The translations under genes and the position numbers were made by a program. Below are positions 16,739-24,100 of a stretch of 30,448 bases of DNA, in pieces. The notes beneath the pieces were generated by a model. It did not search any database. It saw only the letters and a list, made by a program, of their open reading frames with translations, and was not told the DNA's origin. Source of the stretch: JAIMBK01 sp040755215 (GTDB lineage: Bacteria > Bacillota > Desulfotomaculia > Desulfotomaculales > Nap2-2B); the NCBI GenBank assembly GCA_040755215.1, contig JBFMBG010000036.1:1-30448 (forward strand), in the 5' to 3' direction. How positions within the stretch are numbered: the first letter of the stretch is position 1; each line of letters starts with the position of its first letter.

Positions 16739-16940
16739 GGGCTGGAATTTGTCCGGGTGAGCGACATCTGCGTAGGGTCGGGAACCAGACACGGCGCAGT
16801 CGCGGCAAGCGAACCGGCAGCGCAATTGAGAAGTGGGATGTGAGAAGTTGGAGGTGGGAAAATCTCACTTCTAACTTCCCACCTCTCACTTCTCAATTGG
16901 TCGACCCGGAGCAGCGGAGTGAACCGGACAATTCCAGCCC
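16739..16940. repeat. 202-bp nested inverted-repeat element between hom and thrB
   Basis: The outer arms GGGCTGGAATTTGTCCGG (16739-16756) and CCGGACAATTCCAGCCC (16924-16940) pair with one bulged T. In the centre, 16824-16898 forms a second long imperfect hairpin of about 35 bases per arm, built of GAAGTGAGA-like units (AATTGAGAAGTG on the left, CACTTCTCAATT on the right). No coding capacity, no T-run and no obvious target-site duplication were seen. It fills most of the 313-bp gap and looks like a MITE-like or composite intergenic repeat. The remaining 16676-16738 holds no recognised gene. Confidence 0.7.
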
Positions 16941-16988
16941 GATGGGAAATGATGGCAGAAGCTATTTTCAGGGGAGAAGGAAATTTTT

Positions 16989-17891
16989 ATGGTTCATGTA
17001 CAGGTACCGGCTACCGCGGCAAACCTGGGGCCGGGTTTTGATTGCCTGGGAATGGCCCTCCAGCTCTACAACACGGTGGAAATGGCGCGCGCGAATTCCG
17101 GACTTTTCATTGAAGTGCAGGGAGAGGGCGCCGCCGAGATCGCCCGCGACGAAGGCAACATTGTTTACCGGGCCGCCATGCGCCTTTTTAAGCAAACGGA
17201 AAGTACCCCGCCGGGGTTAAAAATTAAGTTGGTCAATAACATTCCCGTGGCCAGAGGGCTGGGCAGCAGCGCCGCCGCAATTGTGGGCGGGTTGATCGCG
17301 GCCAATATTCTGGCGGGCAATAAACTGTCGCAAAAGGAGCTCCTGGCCCTGGCGGCGAACCTGGAAGGCCATCCCGACAACGTTGCCCCGGCTCTCTTCG
17401 GAGGGATCGTCGTTTCGGTGGCCGGGGACGGGGAAATAAAGTACGCCAAAATTGCGCCCCCGCCGGCCTTAAAGGTGGTTCTGGCCATACCTGAATTTTC
17501 TCTTCTGACCAAGACGGCCCGGGACGTGCTTCCCCAGCTGGTCAGCCTGCAGGATGCGGTCTTCAACCTGGGGCGCCTGGCTTTGCTGATTACCGCCTTC
17601 TCCCGGGGCGATTTAAGCCTGCTGCCGGCGGCCGTGGAAGACCGGCTCCACCAGCCGTACCGCGCCTCTTTAGTTCCGGGAATGAAAAAAGTAATGGCCG
17701 CCGCCCGCCTGGCCGGGGCCCGCGGCGTTTGTTTAAGCGGTGCCGGGCCAAGCCTGCTCGCCTTTGCGGACAGTAACTTTGACTTGATTGCGCGCGTGAT
17801 GAAGGATACCTTCCAGCAAAGCGGCGTCCGCGCCCGCACCCTGGTTTTGAAGATCAGCCCGGTAGGTGCCCGGGCGCTGGAGAAGATTTAA
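16989..17891 (+). CDS. thrB: Homoserine kinase
   Basis: A 300-residue GHMP-family kinase that phosphorylates homoserine on the way to threonine. The N-terminus MVHVQVPATAANLGPGFDCLGMALQLYN is typical. The ATP-binding motif is PVARGLGSSAAAIVGG at 86-101, and the third GHMP motif appears as GVCLSGAGPSLLAF near 250. Start ATG 16989 has GGGAGAAGG 8 bases upstream. Length is normal. thrC is not adjacent; the 3' side is a repeat-rich region without genes. Confidence 0.96.
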   Translation: MVHVQVPATAANLGPGFDCLGMALQLYNTVEMARANSGLFIEVQGEGAAEIARDEGNIVYRAAMRLFKQTESTPPGLKIKLVNNIPVARGLGSSAAAIVGGLIAANILAGNKLSQKELLALAANLEGHPDNVAPALFGGIVVSVAGDGEIKYAKIAPPPALKVVLAIPEFSLLTKTARDVLPQLVSLQDAVFNLGRLALLITAFSRGDLSLLPAAVEDRLHQPYRASLVPGMKKVMAAARLAGARGVCLSGAGPSLLAFADSNFDLIARVMKDTFQQSGVRARTLVLKISPVGARALEKI

Positions 17892-17897
17892 AGGAAA

Positions 17898-18056
17898 AGG
17901 TACAAAGGCACAAAGGCGCAAAGTAGAGGCACCAAGCAAAGGTACAGAGGAAAAAGGCGCAAGGAAAAAAGCAGAAAGCACAAAGGAAGGCGCACAATAG
18001 GATAGAGCAGCTTTTGTCAACTTTGTGCCTCAGTGCCTTTTTCACTTTGTCCTTTT
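17898..18056. repeat. Degenerate GGCACAAAG repeat tract with inverted end
   Basis: From 17898 the sequence is a series of variants of AGGCACAAAGG (AAAGGCACAAAGGCGCAAAG at 17904-17923, then GGCACCAAGC, GGTACAGAGG and GGCGCAAGG). At 18020-18040 the opposite orientation appears (CTTTGTGCCTCAGTGCCTTT), pairing with the first units. It is the same repeat type as at 4135-4215. I see no gene in it. Confidence 0.7.
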
Positions 18057-18063
18057 TTAAACA

Positions 18064-18095
18064 AGTCCGGCACTCAAAGCATTGAGTGCCGGACT
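18064..18095 (-). other. Perfect 14-bp hairpin, possible 3' boundary of the adjacent RNA
   Basis: AGTCCGGCACTCAA (18064-18077) and TTGAGTGCCGGACT (18082-18095) pair without mismatch around a 4-base loop. On the - strand it is followed by TGTTTAAAAAA, a poor U-run, so it would be a weak terminator at best. The core CCGGCACT/AGTGCCGG matches the ends of the element at 4339-4446. Confidence 0.6.
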
Positions 18096-18101
18096 ATGTT
18101 A

Positions 18102-18495
18102 GGAGCCCGTAATGACCTGCGCTCCGGCCATTACGAATTTCTGCGTAGCCCACGACAACCTTTCGGCTGCCGTGGACCATTACGAAACCCATAATGACCT
18201 TTTGCTCGACCAGTGCAGATACCTTGTGAGCCCACCGCAATCTCTCGACTGCGGTGGACCCAAGACAAATCGCAAGTTGTCGTTCCGGCACCTGCACTGA
18301 TCTTAGCTCGACCCGGAGATGTCCCTTGTGACCCTGCAGCAATCCTTCGGACTGCTGCAGAGCCTCCCAGAACATCTCCGGATCTGCCCGCCGGCCGGTA
18401 CCGAGCCCTTTCGACCCGGTACCGGCCTTTGGCCGACTGCTGCAGAGCCTTTCTTTAGACCCTGCAGCAGTCTGGGCTCGGCCATTACGAACCCT
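18102..18495 (-). ncRNA. Candidate novel structured RNA of about 390 nt, many helices with G-U pairs on the - strand
   Basis: No plausible protein is encoded here. Hairpins in + coordinates (left arm/right arm): 18108-18117/18126-18135; 18147-18160/18165-18178; 18178-18184/18190-18196; 18229-18242/18247-18260; 18264-18268/18277-18281; 18330-18345/18349-18364; 18394-18407/18413-18426; 18435-18450/18457-18472. Two outer stems, 18208-18220/18290-18302 and 18310-18322/18372-18384, enclose inner hairpins. Every opposed non-Watson-Crick pair I counted (19) is A-C on the + strand, hence G-U in a - strand RNA. The - strand loops include GAAA and GAGA. A helix 5'-GGUC/GGCU-3' with alternating G-U pairs recurs in five hairpins. 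TTCGTAATGG occurs three times on the - strand. I do not recognise the class. A palindromic repeat cluster is the main alternative. Confidence 0.6.
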
Positions 18496-18503
18496 GCAAC
18501 AAT

Positions 18504-18533
18504 AGTTTAACCGGCTGTAAATAATATATTCAA
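18504..18533 (-). promoter_or_regulatory. Possible promoter for the structured RNA
   Basis: On the - strand TTGAAT (18533-18528) is followed after 18 bases by TAAACT (18509-18504), which would start transcription near 18497, right at the edge of the helical region. Both hexamers match the sigma-A consensus at only 4 of 6 positions. It faces away from the + strand promoter at 18559. Confidence 0.3.
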
Positions 18534-18558
18534 AAAGGGTTATGGTATTATTTACCGC

Positions 18559-18588
18559 TTGTCTCTGTAAACGGAAAAGTTGTATAAT
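18559..18588 (+). promoter_or_regulatory. Sigma-A promoter of the riboswitch-controlled hydrolase
   Basis: TTGTCT (18559-18564), 18-base spacer, and a consensus TATAAT (18583-18588). The start site near 18595 lies just before the riboswitch aptamer. Confidence 0.7.
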
Positions 18589-18609
18589 TGTAACGTTTAA
18601 AAATAAAAA

Positions 18610-18831
18610 GGCCGAATTCCTGTTCAGACAGGTACGGGGGAAAAATTATTCTGGGGTGAATCCAGGCTTTTCTTTAGGGAGGTGAGTTGCGAAGTTCGTG
18701 GTTAGGTATTCGCAGTTTGCGAAAAAAGAATTGCCCGCGGCAAATTCTTTGGCGCATCGAACGGCGAATGTCTAACGGGCGTCCTGGTAGGGAAACCCTC
18801 GTCCCGAACCCGTCAGCTAACCCCGGAGGCC
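18610..18831 (+). promoter_or_regulatory. c-di-AMP riboswitch (ydaO/yuaA class)
   Basis: The leader shows the conserved ydaO layout: hairpin CCTGTTCAGACAGG (18619-18632), then TACGGGGGA, GGGGTGAATCC (18653-18663), TTTAGGGAGG, a variable middle, then CGTCCCGAACCCGTCAGCTAACC (18800-18822, ending in the hallmark CAGCTAACC). GGCC at 18610-18613 can close with GGCC at 18828-18831. The Shine-Dalgarno AGGAGGGG follows within three bases, and I see no terminator, so control is probably at translation. This class turns off cell-wall hydrolase and osmolyte genes when c-di-AMP is high, which fits the LysM-SleB gene behind it. Confidence 0.85.
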
Positions 18832-18845
18832 GCAGGAGGGGAAAA

Positions 18846-19676
18846 ATGCGCATATTGAACGGTATGTCCTTTCGTCTTTGGCTTTTTGCTCTTGCTTTCC
18901 TGGTTTTTGCTCTTTTCCTTCCGCTTAGCGCTTCTGCCGCCGTCCATACAGTCAGTTCCGGCGAATCCCTCTATCTGATCAGCCAGTGGTACGGTTCTTC
19001 GGTGGACGCCATTAAAAAGGTCAACGGCCTGACCGGCGATCTTATTTACCCCGGTCAAAAATTGTTCATTCCGCCGAATCAAAGCAATGGGAATTTCACC
19101 TCTTATACCGTTCGTCCCGGGGATACACTTTATTTGCTCGGGCGTACTTTTGGAGTTGATTATAGGGAGATCATGCTGGCTAACGGGCTGACGTCCACGC
19201 TGATCTATCCCGGTCAGACGCTGGTTATTCCCGTCCCCGGCGCGGTTTCCGGGGGGACAGGCTCCGGCCAGGCCGGCAGGGGCGGCGTGATGGTGGGGCG
19301 CGTTCCCTATGTGCGGTCCGATTTTGACTTGCTGGCGCGGCTGATTACCGCGGAGGCGGATTCCGAATCTTTTCTCACCAAAGTGGCCGTAGGGGCCGTT
19401 GTCTTGAACCGCGTTTTGAGCCCCCTGTTTCCCGATAGCATTCCGGAGGTAATTTACCAGGTGGATGAAGTCGGGGCCTACCAGTTTGAGCCGGTTTTAA
19501 ACGGCTGGATTAACGTTTCCCCCAGCGAGGAGGCCCGCCGGGCGGCGCAGGTTGCCTTAAACGGCGCGGACCCTACCGGCGGGGCCCTGTTCTTCTTTGA
19601 ATCCTGGGTGCCCAATAAATTTTTGCAATCGCGCCCGGTGAGTAGGGTTCTGGATAGTTTTACTTTCACGTATTAA
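18846..19676 (+). CDS. Exported LysM-LysM-SleB-type cell wall hydrolase
   Basis: A 276-residue secreted hydrolase. A signal peptide ends near residue 31 (LPLSASAA). LysM repeats lie at about 33-76 (HTVSSGESLYLISQWYGS) and 86-129 (YTVRPGDTLYLLGRTFGV). The C-terminal domain from about 155 is the SleB/CwlJ hydrolase fold (LLARLITAEADSE with the likely catalytic Glu, KVAVGAVVLNRV, GAYQFEPVLNG, ALFFFESW), a lytic transglycosylase-type family. The ATG at 18846 is chosen because AGGAGGGG precedes it; the frame is open further upstream but that runs through the riboswitch. It may act in vegetative wall turnover or in the spore cortex; the riboswitch favours the former. Confidence 0.93.
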   Translation: MRILNGMSFRLWLFALAFLVFALFLPLSASAAVHTVSSGESLYLISQWYGSSVDAIKKVNGLTGDLIYPGQKLFIPPNQSNGNFTSYTVRPGDTLYLLGRTFGVDYREIMLANGLTSTLIYPGQTLVIPVPGAVSGGTGSGQAGRGGVMVGRVPYVRSDFDLLARLITAEADSESFLTKVAVGAVVLNRVLSPLFPDSIPEVIYQVDEVGAYQFEPVLNGWINVSPSEEARRAAQVALNGADPTGGALFFFESWVPNKFLQSRPVSRVLDSFTFTY

Positions 19677-19700
19677 ATAATTAATTTAACAATATATTTT

Positions 19701-20309
19701 TCAGTTTTGCCTGCCGGGCCCGGCCAACCCCAGGAAAAACAACCCGCCGGCGTAGCCGGCCAGCACGTCGGTTGGGTAGTGGACGCCCAGGTAAATCCGG
19801 CTAAAGCCCAGAAGGAAAAGAAAAAGGCAGGCGGCGGCGAGCGTCAGCCGTTTGCCTGGCGGGGACGGGGTACGGCTGATAAGCAGGGCGGTCAGGAAGC
19901 CAAAGAAAAGCGTGCCCATAAAAGCGTGGCCGCTGGGGAAGCTGGGGCTGCTTTCGGTCAGCAGAGGGGAAAATTCAGGGCGAGGACGGGCAAAGAGGAG
20001 TTTTAAACCCTCCATGGAAAACCAGGCGGCAAGCATGACCGCGGGAAAGACGAGGCGTTGCCGGTTCCTCTGGCTGAAAAGGATGGCGGTGACGATCGCG
20101 GTTGCCGGGACCAGGAAAGCTTTCGTGCCAAGGAAGGTGATCGTTTTCATGAACCCGGTGAGGGCGGGGCAGCGGAACCGGGCAACGGCGATTACCGCCT
20201 GCGCGTCCAGTTCTTGAACCGCGGCGGTCTGGATAGCCAAAAGGATAATTAAGAAGAACAGGGCGGCGAAAAAGATTAAAGAATGGCGGCTTCCTATGGT
20301 TGCTTCCAT
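19701..20309 (-). CDS. PAP2-superfamily membrane phosphatase
   Basis: A 202-residue multi-pass membrane protein. The three phosphatase motifs are present: KLLFARPRPE (about 105-114), PSFPSGHAF (about 126-134) and SRIYLGVHYPTDV (about 169-181), with conserved K, R, SGH, R and H. Hydrophobic helices surround them. The family removes phosphate from lipid pyrophosphates such as undecaprenyl diphosphate or from phosphatidic acid; the exact substrate cannot be read here. Start ATG at 20309 has AGGAAAGG upstream. It is convergent with the SleB-type gene, 24 bp apart. Confidence 0.93.
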   Translation of the reverse strand: MEATIGSRHSLIFFAALFFLIILLAIQTAAVQELDAQAVIAVARFRCPALTGFMKTITFLGTKAFLVPATAIVTAILFSQRNRQRLVFPAVMLAAWFSMEGLKLLFARPRPEFSPLLTESSPSFPSGHAFMGTLFFGFLTALLISRTPSPPGKRLTLAAACLFLFLLGFSRIYLGVHYPTDVLAGYAGGLFFLGLAGPGRQN

Positions 20310-20383
20310 CCTTTCCTAAATTCTAAAATAATATTTTCGCCGTTTTTCCCTGAATACCTTGTTCAAGTGCCAGTAACTTTTCA

Positions 20384-20412
20384 TTGACATGAAAAAACTG
20401 TAACGGTATAAT
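20384..20412 (+). promoter_or_regulatory. Perfect consensus sigma-A promoter of the SCP2 gene
   Basis: TTGACA (20384-20389), exactly 17 bases, TATAAT (20407-20412): a full match to the vegetative consensus and the strongest promoter sequence in the window. Transcription should start near 20419. Confidence 0.85.
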
Positions 20413-20418
20413 GGAGTG

Positions 20419-20440
20419 AAGTTAACCATTTTGTTAACTT
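20419..20440. promoter_or_regulatory. Operator-like dyad at the start site
   Basis: AAGTTAAC (20419-20426) and GTTAACTT (20433-20440) form perfect 8-bp arms around six bases, placed right at the expected transcription start, where a bound repressor would block initiation. Confidence 0.5.
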
Positions 20441-20450
20441 TTTAAATTAT

Positions 20451-20486
20451 TGTCCTTAATGAATGACCGCTCATTCATTAAGGACA
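20451..20486. promoter_or_regulatory. FadR/TetR-type palindromic operator
   Basis: A perfect 16-bp inverted repeat, TGTCCTTAATGAATGA (20451-20466) and TCATTCATTAAGGACA (20471-20486), around CCGC. Its centre TGAATGA-N4-TCATTCA matches the Bacillus FadR (YsiA, TetR family) fatty-acid degradation operator as I remember it, including the 4-base spacing. It lies about 30-70 bases downstream of the start site. As RNA it would also form a strong hairpin, without a U-run. Confidence 0.65.
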
Positions 20487-20521
20487 GGATTAAAGACTGA
20501 TTTAAGGGGGGAATTTCAACG

Positions 20522-20842
20522 ATGGCAACCTTGCAGGAAGTTTTTGAAGGGCTTAAAGAAAAGGTGGCCCAGCCACCGGAAATGCAGGGAATCACTGCCG
20601 TGTACCAGTTTGTTTTGGAGGGCGGGGACGGGGGCAACTACTACCTTTCGTTTTCCAACGGAGCCGGCGTGATCAACGAAGGAACGGCGGAAAACCCCAA
20701 CATTACAATCACCATGGCGGCTGCCGACTTTAAGGATCTGGTGGCCGGAAAGCTTAACGCCATGTCCGCATTTATGAGCGGGAAATTAAAAATTAAAGGC
20801 GACATGATGCTGGCTATGAAGCTGCAAAGCCTTTTGGGTTAA
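20522..20842 (+). CDS. SCP2 sterol-binding domain protein
   Basis: A 106-residue single-domain protein of the SCP2 type, which binds lipids or acyl chains in a hydrophobic tunnel. The family pattern is visible: YQFVLEGGDGGNYYLSFSNG, then NPNITITMAAADFKDLVAGKLNAMSAFMSGKLKIKGDMMLAMKL. Standalone bacterial members are often linked to fatty-acid or lipid metabolism, which agrees with the FadR-like palindrome upstream. ATG 20522 has AAGGGGGG 10 bases upstream. No catalytic residues are expected. Confidence 0.9.
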   Translation: MATLQEVFEGLKEKVAQPPEMQGITAVYQFVLEGGDGGNYYLSFSNGAGVINEGTAENPNITITMAAADFKDLVAGKLNAMSAFMSGKLKIKGDMMLAMKLQSLLG

Positions 20843-20948
20843 ATTTGCAACGAACTTAAATTTGCTTTAAACTTGCGGACGACAATTTTTCCAGTTCCCT
20901 ACCCCTGCTGGTTACCGGCTTTTTTACCAGCGCCATCGATTTTCATTT

Positions 20949-21100
20949 TCAGGCCGGGGCGTGGCTGCCGATCGGTGGACTCGCCCTGTTTTCCACCGCA
21001 ATATGCCCGGTCGATAAATCAATTCCGGCAAGCAAGGTTACTGTTCCGTGCCGGATATATCCGTAAACCGGGAAACGGTCGGGTGCTCCCCCGGTCGGGG
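20949..21100 (-). pseudogene. Remnant of an IS630-type transposase
   Basis: Read on the - strand, residues at about 21068-21000 spell VYGYIRHGTVTLLAGIDLSTGHI, closely like the RHGTxTLxAaxdvxTGxv core of IS630-family DDE transposases. The flanking sequence no longer matches, with stops soon after, and no inverted-repeat ends were found. The rest of the 341-bp gap (20843-21183) holds a 7-bp C/G-rich hairpin at 21086-21103 and no gene. Confidence 0.5.
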
Positions 21101-21183
21101 GAGTAAATCGGGAGCAGTATACGCTCCTCTCCGCAAAAATACCGGTCAATGGTTTAGCAAAAACGCAAAAATATCCATAACTT

Positions 21184-24100
21184 TTAAATCGCCGGAAGAG
21201 ATTCAATTGCCGCTACAAATTTTTCCACCAGCCGGGGATCAAATTGGGTCCCCGCGCACCTTTTCAGCTCGGCGACAGCCTCCTCATCCGCCATCTTCCG
21301 CCGGTAAGGGCGATCGCTGGTCATGGCGTCGTAGGCGTCGGCAATCGCCAGGATGCGGCATTCCAGGGGGATCTCCTCCCCTTTTAACCCCAGCGGATAA
21401 CCCTGGCCGTTCCACCACTCGTGGTGCTTGAGGATGAAGTCAGCGATGGGCGCTAAATCGGGAGCGGAAAGGGCGATGCGGTGGCCTATTTCGCAGTGCC
21501 TCTGCATTTCCTTTGCCTCCTCCGGGGTCAGCGTACCGGGCTTGAAGAGGATGTGATCCGGTATGCCTACCTTGCCAATGTCGTGAAACTGGGCTAAAAG
21601 GCGCAAGTCAGCCAGCTTGTGCTCCGGCACGCCGACAGCCCTGGCCAGGGCTTCGACCAGTTTCTGGAGGCGCTCGGCGTGGCCCTCCGTGATGTAGTCG
21701 CGCGCTTCCAGGGCCTTTGTCAATGTCCGGACAATTGCGCTACGGGCGCTTTTCGTGCGGTGGAGCTTTTCCCGGTACATGTTGTTGTCTGCTTCCCTCA
21801 GCAGCCCGTTTATGTCGACCGGCTCGCCGGGCGCAACGGCAAAGCCGACCGAAATGCTGATGGGGAGCTCCGGGCAGGCGGCGTTGTGTTCCTCGACGGC
21901 TTTTTTGATTCTTGAGCAGGCGCTCTCGACGGCCGCACGTTCGCTTTTTGGGAGCAGGACGGCGAATTCGTCCCCGCCGATCCGGGCGACCATGTCGCCT
22001 TTGCGGAAAGATTTTTTAAGTGCTTCGGCCGTGGCCGTAAGCAGGGCGTCCCCCTTTTCGTGGCCCAAAGTGTCGTTGACGAGCTTGAGGCCGTCCACGT
22101 CGCAGACGATGGCGCCGATGGGGGCTTGCCGGCCGTCCTCCAGGCGGTGCATCTCCTGTTCGAAGTAGGCGCGGTTGTAAAGTCCGGTTAAAGGGTCGTG
22201 CAGGCTCAAGTATTTCATCTGCTCCTCAATCTTTTTGCGCTCGGTGATGTCCTGCCCGATTCCGTAGAGGACGGTTTTCCCGGCGATCTGCAGAGGGACC
22301 ACGTTGAGCAAAAGCGTTTTTCTTCTCCCGTTTACCAGGTAAACCGTTTCAACTGTCCGGCGGCTCAAGAAGGGGGAATGTTGCCGGATCTGTTGTTCGA
22401 GCAAATCGGACGGACACGTGTCCCAAACGCATTTTTTCAGCAGCTCTTCTTTCGTGCACTCCAGGAACTCCAGGCCGGCTCTGTTCGCGTCGAGGTACCG
22501 TCCGTCTTCGTCCACGATGAAAATGGGATTGAGGGCGTCCTCGAAGATTGTCCTGTACTTCTGTTCGCTTTCCTTAAGCGCTTCATCTGCGTGCTTGCGC
22601 TCAGTGATGTCGCGCACAACGGCCAGCACGCATTCCCGGCCCCCGATCACGGCGCGCCTTAAGTTTACCTCGACCCAAAAGTGCCTTCCGTCCTTTGCTC
22701 TGGCGACCCATTCGAAAAGCTGGGGCGTGCCGCAGGCGGCCTCTTTTATTAACCTCAGCGCGTTTTCCTGGTCGTAGGGCGGTTCGCCTTTGCTGAGCGA
22801 TTCTATTTTGAGGCCGCGGGCTTCTTCAGGTGGATAACCGTACATTTCGACCATCTTTTCGTTTACGTCAAGGATTTCACCGGTTTCCGGGTCGTGGACG
22901 AAGATGGCGTCGTTTGCCGCGTTGAAAATCGCCCGGTAGCTGGCCTCGGACCTTACGAGCGCTTCCTCCATTTGCTTGCGCTCGGTGATGTCCATGAAGC
23001 ACCCCACGGCAGCCTTTTTCCCCCGGTAGGTGACGGAAGCGACTGTTTCCATGATCCACCTGATTTCCCCGTTCTTATTAACGACCCTGTATTCATACGG
23101 GGAGGTTCGCTCCCTTTTCAGCATTTTGACGGCGTTTTCCCGCACCGTTTTCATATCTTCGGGGAAAACGATCCGCAGGGAATTTGAGCCGAGCAATTCG
23201 TCTTCGCTGTAGCCCGTCAGTTTTAAAAACTGGGGGTTGACAGAGAGGAATTTTCCTTCCTGGATGACGAATATGCCCACCGGCGAGCTTAGGGAGATGG
23301 CCTTGACCAGTTCCTCTGCCTCCACGCGCGCGGTGATGTCCCTGATTATGCCGTAGGTCTCGACCAGCCTTCTTTCGGCGTAAAACATTCGGGAGTTGAG
23401 TTCCGCCCAGGCGATTTCGCCGTTGGCCTTTTTCATCCGGAAGACGAGCCCCCTGTTGAACTGTTCACCGCGGACCGCAGACTTCCGAAACGAATTGATT
23501 AGTAATTTCCTGTCCTCGGGGTGGATGTAGTTTAAAAATTGCGTTCCCAGCACTTTTTCCGGGCGGTAACCGAACGGAGCGAGCCCAGTTTGGTTGACTG
23601 CGGCGATTTTTCCCTTGTTGTTCAGGGTAAAGATGAGGTCCGGTGAGCTTTCCACCAGGTTGCGGTAGCGGTCCTCGCTCTCGCGCAGCTCCCGGTGGCT
23701 CTTCTCCAGGGCGGCCAGCATCTCGTTGATGGCCGTGGTCAGCCTTTCCAGCTCGTCGCCCTGCGCCACCGGGACCCGCGTGGAGAAGTCGCTGCTCGCC
23801 TTGATGCCGTTGATGCTTACGCTCAGCCTTTCCAGGCGGGAGATGAACGTTCTGTCGATGAGAAGCAGGATTGCCGCGCCCAAAGCCAGACCGATCACAA
23901 GAAACGAAAGCAGGAAATAAAAAGCGCTTTTCCGGCCGAGGCTGTGAATTTCCCGGGGCATCTTCACCCCGACCAGGAGCGCCGGTTTTCCATAAATGTC
24001 TTTGAGCAGGCCGTATCCCGCGATAGAGTCTTCGCCCAAAGGGCGGACGTAGATATTGGCGCCGCCGGACAGGTTCTGGCGCGCCGAAGCGAAATCCGGG

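Noticed and set aside
18102..18495. CRISPR array
   Set aside because: The repeated segments are inverted, differ in length and have no regular spacers; no cas genes are nearby.
18112..18510. Several open frames of 60-80 codons on the + strand in the hairpin-rich region
   Set aside because: They are repetitive, lack ribosome-binding sites, and are explained by palindromic sequence; none resembles a protein.
18064..18512. OLE RNA, IscB omega RNA (HEARO), GOLLD/ROOL or group II intron
   Set aside because: No associated protein gene (OapA, IscB, reverse transcriptase), no phage context, and I did not recognise the conserved elements of these classes.
18687..18845. Upstream extension of the SleB-type hydrolase
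   Set aside because: It would translate the c-di-AMP riboswitch and place the signal peptide 53 residues in; the ATG at 18846 has a strong Shine-Dalgarno.
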